From JADCCX01 sp051649305 (GTDB lineage Bacteria > Pseudomonadota > Alphaproteobacteria > Rhizobiales > Beijerinckiaceae), in the NCBI GenBank assembly GCA_051649305.1, contig JBOFGV010000098.1:27422-91421 (forward strand): DNA of 64,000 nucleotides. Reading direction: 5' to 3'. This document shows positions 60,243 to 64,000 of this stretch, piece after piece. Position 1 is the first letter of the stretch. Each line of letters begins with the position of its first letter. Under the pieces are notes generated by a model. The model was not told the origin of the DNA and did not search any database. It worked only from the letters and a program-made list of their open reading frames with translations. The translations under genes were made by a program, and so were the position numbers.

Positions 60243-61306
60243 GTTCGACCGACGACAAGGCCGAACGTGAGAAATCCGCCTCTTCCGCCGCTGCTCCTGC
60301 ACAGGATGGTTGGCTCAGCCGCCTGAAGGGTGCGCTTGGTTTCAAGAGCACGGTTTCCATCCGTGATGATATCGAGGATGCGCTGGAAATGCGCGGACCT
60401 GCTGCCGAGTTTACGGCGCAGGAGCGCATCATGCTGCGCAATATCCTCAGCATCCGTTCGGTCAAGGTGGCCGACGTGATGATTCCGCGGGCAGATATCA
60501 TTGCGGTGTCAGCTGAAATCAGCCTGGGTGATCTGCTGCGCGTGTTCCGGACGCAAGGCCACTCGCGCCTGCCTGCCTACGGCGAAACGCTGGATGATCC
60601 CAAAGGCATGGTGCATATCCGCGATTTTCTGGACTTCATGTCTTCCAAGGCGGAGACTGGCCTGCCCCGCAGCCGCAAGCGCAAGGATGGTGCAAACATC
60701 GATCTGGGTCTTGTTGATCTCTCGGTGCCGTTGCTGTCTGCCAAAATCCTGCGCCCCGTCATTTACGCGCCACCCTCCATGCCAGCGATGGACCTGCTGG
60801 TGCGCATGCAGGCGACCCGCACGCATATGGCGCTTGTTGTCGATGAATACGGTGGCACGGACGGGCTGGTGTCCATTGAAGACCTCGTCGAGATGATCGT
60901 CGGCGATATCGAGGATGAGCATGATGACGCCAGCCGCGCCATGGTGGAGGCGACAGCCGAGGCAGGACGGTTCATGGCGGATGCCAAGGCAACACTGGAT
61001 GAAGTCGCCAAGGTTGTTGAGGTGGATCTGACCGAAGAGGCCGCTGCCGCTGATGTCGATACAATTGGTGGTCTGGTGGTCACATTGGCGCAACGTGTGC
61101 CTGCACGGGGCGAATTGATCAAGGGACCGCTGGGCCTTGAGTTCGAGGTTCTGGATGCTGATCCAAGGCGCATCAAGCGTATCATGATCCACCGCCGTAC
61201 CGGTGGAATGGCACAGGTCAGTGCTCCATCCGAAAGGGCCTCTGTGGCAACCATCGATCCTACTGTTGAAGATGGTCTGCCTGTTCAGGCCCCAAAATTG
61301 CCGTGA
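60239..61306 (+). CDS. CorC/HlyC-family CBS-domain protein
   Basis: A 355-residue protein with no membrane domain. Two CBS domains span about 75-215 ('VKVADVMIPRADIIAVS', 'HMALVVDEYGGTDGLVSIEDLVEMIVGDIEDEHD'), followed by the CorC_HlyC domain (about 235-315). It is often misnamed haemolysin; such proteins bind adenine nucleotides and affect Mg2+/Co2+ handling. It overlaps ybeY and lnt by 4 nt each. Confidence 0.92.
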   Translation: MSSTDDKAEREKSASSAAAPAQDGWLSRLKGALGFKSTVSIRDDIEDALEMRGPAAEFTAQERIMLRNILSIRSVKVADVMIPRADIIAVSAEISLGDLLRVFRTQGHSRLPAYGETLDDPKGMVHIRDFLDFMSSKAETGLPRSRKRKDGANIDLGLVDLSVPLLSAKILRPVIYAPPSMPAMDLLVRMQATRTHMALVVDEYGGTDGLVSIEDLVEMIVGDIEDEHDDASRAMVEATAEAGRFMADAKATLDEVAKVVEVDLTEEAAAADVDTIGGLVVTLAQRVPARGELIKGPLGLEFEVLDADPRRIKRIMIHRRTGGMAQVSAPSERASVATIDPTVEDGLPVQAPKLP

Positions 61307-62901
61307 CGGGCGGCTTGATCCAGAACCTTTCACAACAGGTCCTCCTGCTCTGGGGCTGGAAGCGATTGGCCGTCGCGATTGCAGCTGGTGGTGTGGCCGC
61401 ATTGTCCATGCCGCCGCTCAATGCCATGCCGGTTCTGGCGCTGGCCTTTCCTGTTGCCGTCTGGCTGATTGATGGCGCAACAGCAGGTCCGGGCCGCTTT
61501 TCATGGCCTACGCTCAAGGCCGCTTTTTCTGCAGGCTGGGGTTTTGGCTTTGGCTATTTCCTTGTTGGGTTCTGGTGGCTGGGTGCTGCCTTTCTGGTTG
61601 AGGACGATGGCTTTATCTGGGCCATGCCTTTGGGCGTTGTCGGCCTGCCTGCTGCTCTTGCCCTGTTTCACGGCTTTGGATTTTTGATCGCCAGACTGTT
61701 CTGGTCCACCGGCAGCCGCCGCATCTTTGCTTTTGCGGCAGGCATGGCCACAGTCGAGTGGCTGCGCAGTTTCATCCTGACTGGATTCCCCTGGAACAGC
61801 ATCGGGCAGGCGTTGGCGGGCTTTGACGCGACGGCGCAAATGGCTTCGGTTGTCGGGCTTCAGGGGCTTACGATTCTGGCACTGCTGATTTTTTCAGCAC
61901 CAGCCACTCTGGGGTCCGGCGAAACGGCAGGGCAACGCTGGCGCATGCCAGTTCTGGCCTTTGCCTGCCTGGCGGGAATCACAGGATTCGGCCTGTGGCG
62001 ATTGCAGGCGAATCAGATTGCGATGCTGCCCGATGTGAAGATTCGCATCATGCAGCCCAATCTCAGCCAGCGCGAAAAGCACAGAATGAACGGGCAGGAG
62101 GTTTTGACGCGCTATCTGAAGTTGAGTGACAGGGCCACAACCCCCGGTGTTTCGGGCATTGCTGACGTCACGCATCTTGTATGGCCAGAGTCTCCCTTTC
62201 CTTTTTTGCTGGCAAGGGAACCACAGGCACTGGCCCAGATTTCCGGGTTGTTGAAGCCAAGGACCATCCTCATCACCGGAGCAGCAAGAGCAGAGGATGC
62301 AGTGGGGGCGAATGGCAAAGCGCGATATTTCAATTCGATGCATGTCGTTGGGCCTGATGGTGTTATCACAGACAGTTATGACAAGACCCATCTCGTTCCA
62401 TTTGGGGAGTATCTGCCGTTCAGCGAATGGTTTGGAAAACTGGGAATAAGACAGTTTATTGAAATTCCCGGGGGCTTTGAGGCCGGTTTGCGGCGCAAAC
62501 CTATTGCCGTAAAAGGTTTTCCTGTCACTTTGCCATTGATTTGCTACGAGGCTATTTTCCCCGCTGAGCTGCTTGCATGGAACAGTCGGCCAGCCCTCTT
62601 CCTGAACGTTACGAATGATGGCTGGTTTGGGATAACCTCTGGTCCACATCAGCATTTCGCGCAGGCTCGGTTGCGTACAATCGAGTTCGGCGTGCCTCTT
62701 GTTCGTGCAGCCAATACGGGCATTTCAGCAATTATTGATCCGCTTGGCAGGATTGTAAGCAGCCTACCACTTGGAGTTGAAGGCGTTGTTGATGGTCCTT
62801 TGCCCAGCGTCTTAAAAAATACAATTTACAGTGGTGTTGGTGATGTTTTGGCAATATTATTGCTTATTTTTAGCTTCGGACTTTGCATTCGGGCGAAATG
62901 A
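61303..62901 (+). CDS. lnt: Apolipoprotein N-acyltransferase
   Basis: A 532-residue enzyme. About six helices precede the carbon-nitrogen hydrolase domain. The Glu-Lys-Cys triad appears in 'LVWPESPFPFLL', 'YDKTHLVPFGEYLPF' and 'PLICYEAIFP'. It adds the third acyl chain to lipoproteins. The start is GTG with a 4-nt overlap to corC. A final membrane segment lies at the C-terminus. Confidence 0.95.
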   Translation: MTGGLIQNLSQQVLLLWGWKRLAVAIAAGGVAALSMPPLNAMPVLALAFPVAVWLIDGATAGPGRFSWPTLKAAFSAGWGFGFGYFLVGFWWLGAAFLVEDDGFIWAMPLGVVGLPAALALFHGFGFLIARLFWSTGSRRIFAFAAGMATVEWLRSFILTGFPWNSIGQALAGFDATAQMASVVGLQGLTILALLIFSAPATLGSGETAGQRWRMPVLAFACLAGITGFGLWRLQANQIAMLPDVKIRIMQPNLSQREKHRMNGQEVLTRYLKLSDRATTPGVSGIADVTHLVWPESPFPFLLAREPQALAQISGLLKPRTILITGAARAEDAVGANGKARYFNSMHVVGPDGVITDSYDKTHLVPFGEYLPFSEWFGKLGIRQFIEIPGGFEAGLRRKPIAVKGFPVTLPLICYEAIFPAELLAWNSRPALFLNVTNDGWFGITSGPHQHFAQARLRTIEFGVPLVRAANTGISAIIDPLGRIVSSLPLGVEGVVDGPLPSVLKNTIYSGVGDVLAILLLIFSFGLCIRAK

Positions 62902-63031
62902 TAGTACACCTCTGACCTATGTGACGAGGTCGGGCTTTGTGTGTGTGCCAATCTTGTTAACGCCCCTGTTTCAAAAAACGTCGGCAAATCGGTTCTGCAT
63001 CCTCATGCGAACCGAAGAACATCGTTGGACA

Positions 63032-63436
63032 ATGAAGAAAATTCCCAATCCCATTGACATCCATGTAGGTGCGCGCGTTCGCATGCGTCGAATTCTTGCT
63101 GGCCTCAGCCAGGAGAAGCTCGGCGACGCGTTGGGCATCACATTTCAGCAAATCCAGAAATATGAAAAAGGCACAAACCGCATCGGTGCAAGCCGGTTGC
63201 AGGAAGCCGCCAAAGTGCTTGGTGTTTCGGTTAATTTCTTTTTTGAAGGTGTTTCGGCTGATATCGCCATGGCGCAGGGATTTTCCGAACCTGAATCCTC
63301 TGGTTACGCTGCGGATTTTCTGGACAGCAACGAGGGCAAACAACTTGTGAATGCCTTCCTTCGGATCAAGGAACCCAAGCTTCGCAAGAAGATTCTGGAC
63401 CTTGTTGAAGCCATGGCTTCAGGGGAAGATGCATAA
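63032..63436 (+). CDS. XRE-family transcriptional regulator upstream of metK
   Basis: A 134-residue protein. The HTH reads 'IDIHVGARVRMRRILAGLSQEKLGDALGITFQQIQKYEKGTNRIGASRLQEAAKVLGVSVNFFFE' (about residues 7-70), a pattern widely conserved in Rhizobiales between lnt and metK. The C-terminal part is helical with 'AFLRIKEPKLRKKILDLVEAM'. The ATG at 63032 matches family N-termini. It may regulate metK or the methionine cycle, but direct evidence is absent. Confidence 0.9.
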   Translation: MKKIPNPIDIHVGARVRMRRILAGLSQEKLGDALGITFQQIQKYEKGTNRIGASRLQEAAKVLGVSVNFFFEGVSADIAMAQGFSEPESSGYAADFLDSNEGKQLVNAFLRIKEPKLRKKILDLVEAMASGEDA

Positions 63437-63439
63437 TCT

Positions 63440-63461
63440 GTTCGTCTTGACGAACGTTTTT
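63440..63461 (+). terminator. Rho-independent terminator of the XRE gene
   Basis: The stem GTTCGTC / GACGAAC (7 bp, tight TT loop or a 4-nt loop with 6 bp) followed after one base by five T, 3 nt after the stop. Confidence 0.75.
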
Positions 63462-63472
63462 ACCATTTTCGG

Positions 63473-63501
63473 TTGACCTTTCGAACGCATTCTGGCTATG
63501 A
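63473..63501 (+). promoter_or_regulatory. Candidate sigma-70 promoter of metK
   Basis: TTGACC (63473-63478), a 17-nt spacer and CTATGA (63496-63501). It gives a leader of about 75 nt before metK and lies after the terminator of the preceding gene. Confidence 0.6.
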
Positions 63502-63513
63502 CCGCCGCCGAAC

Positions 63514-63538
63514 AGAGCGCACTCACGCGGTGCGCTCT
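63514..63538 (+). promoter_or_regulatory. Leader hairpin upstream of metK
   Basis: A perfect 9-bp stem (AGAGCGCAC / GTGCGCTCT) with a 7-nt loop near the expected 5' end of the metK mRNA. No T-run follows, so it is not a simple terminator. It could stabilise the message or be part of a regulatory RNA. I could not match it to a known SAM riboswitch class. Confidence 0.45.
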
Positions 63539-63580
63539 CGGGTTTCAGCTTAATTCAACTCTCATTGTGGAGACACTGCG

Positions 63581-64000
63581 GTGGTACGTTCCGATTATCT
63601 GTTCACAAGTGAATCTGTTTCCGAAGGCCATCCAGACAAGGTCTGCGACCGCATCTCGGATGAAGTGGTAGATCTTTTCTTCCGTGAAGCAGCCAAAGCC
63701 GACATGAGCCCATGGGCCGTGCGCGTGGCATGCGAAACACTGGCCACAACAAACCGTGTTGTCATCGCCGGTGAAGTGCGCACATCGCTCGACGAAAAGT
63801 CCATGAAGAGCAAGGTCAAGTCCGTTGCCCGCAAGGCCATCAAGGCTATCGGCTACGAGCAGGACGGTTTCCACTGGAAGACCGCCAAGATCGAAGTTCT
63901 GCTGCACCCACAGTCTGTTGATATCGCCGTTGGTGTTGATGCTGCCGGTAACAAGGACGAAGGCGCTGGCGACCAGGGCATCATGTTCGGCTATGCCTGC
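63581..64000 (+). CDS. metK: S-adenosylmethionine synthase, N-terminal part
   Basis: 140 residues of MetK before the window edge: 'SDYLFTSESVSEGHPDKVCDRISDEVVD' with the ATP-binding His, 'ACETLATTNRVVIAGEV', and 'AGDQGIMFGYAC'. It makes SAM from methionine and ATP. The start is GTG at 63581 with GGAG 8 nt upstream; no ATG is nearby. Its C-terminal two thirds are outside the window. Confidence 0.95.
   Translation, partial: MVRSDYLFTSESVSEGHPDKVCDRISDEVVDLFFREAAKADMSPWAVRVACETLATTNRVVIAGEVRTSLDEKSMKSKVKSVARKAIKAIGYEQDGFHWKTAKIEVLLHPQSVDIAVGVDAAGNKDEGAGDQGIMFGYAC

Noticed and set aside
60239..61306. Haemolysin assignment for the CBS-domain protein
   Set aside because: The name is historical; the CBS and CorC_HlyC domains indicate an ion-homeostasis role.
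63500..63580. SAM-II or SAM/SAH riboswitch before metK
   Set aside because: A hairpin is present, but I could not match the conserved core of either class by eye, so only a hairpin is reported.

Overview
The window is a contiguous piece of an alphaproteobacterial chromosome, most likely Hyphomicrobiales (Rhizobiales). The evidence is the high-GC coding style together with lineage-restricted families: UPF0262 next to hisD, DUF4167, DUF6111, DUF1285, an IalB-like protein, and the blocks ispH-thrB-rnhA and miaB-phoH-ybeY-corC-lnt-(XRE regulator)-metK. I could not narrow it to a genus. I found no rRNA, tRNA, CRISPR array, transposase or integrase.

Region by region. 1-7.4 kb: LysR fragment, biotin transporter bioY, a DNA-repair pair (ligase-associated exonuclease and ATP-dependent DNA ligase), a YdcH-like small protein, a GRDP-like membrane protein with a Gly/Ser/Cys tail, an NYN nuclease, rpoZ and an L,D-transpeptidase. 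7.7-13 kb: DUF1285-NUDIX-DUF6111 operon, LysR-SDR pair, DUF1127 protein, MarR-NlpC/P60 pair. 13-23.6 kb: rnhA-thrB-ispH, a Kef-type antiporter with a MATE exporter, DUF937, M17 aminopeptidase, ApbC/Mrp and a MoeA-like protein. 23.7-29.2 kb: CoxG-like protein and SDR, then a carbohydrate import operon (two permeases, ATPase, MGH1-like glycoside hydrolase) behind a LacI-type palindrome. 29.2-36.4 kb: YkvA, an ECF sigma factor, IalB-like protein, rlmN, LysE exporter, Fic protein, DUF4167. 36.5-45.4 kb: uracil-catabolism genes (DUF1688/Urc4 and upp), then a minus-strand block with a TPP enzyme, a TTC38-like repeat protein, an alpha/beta hydrolase, a membrane GT2 glycosyltransferase and a LuxR solo. 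45.4-54.7 kb: murA, hisD-UPF0262-LMW phosphatase, an ACP-adenylation fusion with an EamA transporter, motB-motA, folD. 54.75-57.1 kb: an AT-rich two-gene accessory module. 57.2-64 kb: the conserved miaB to metK block, cut by the window end inside metK.

Most genes are housekeeping and sit in short operons, many coupled by 1-4 nt overlaps. The strongest candidate for an undescribed system is the AT-rich module between folD and miaB. It has an XRE-ASCH regulator overlapping a PIN-GNAT-(PUA/EVE-like C-terminus) protein, preceded by two perfect inverted repeats, and looks like a toxin-antitoxin or defence-type unit. Other points of interest are a Fic gene preceded by a duplicated 45-nt operator-like unit, a sugar ABC operon with no binding protein beside it, a compact ACP-adenylation fusion starting at TTG, a LuxR solo coupled to a glycosyltransferase, a CoxG/MoeA-like pair with no CO dehydrogenase genes in view, an ECF sigma gene without a neighbouring anti-sigma gene, and a family of dispersed palindromic intergenic repeats.
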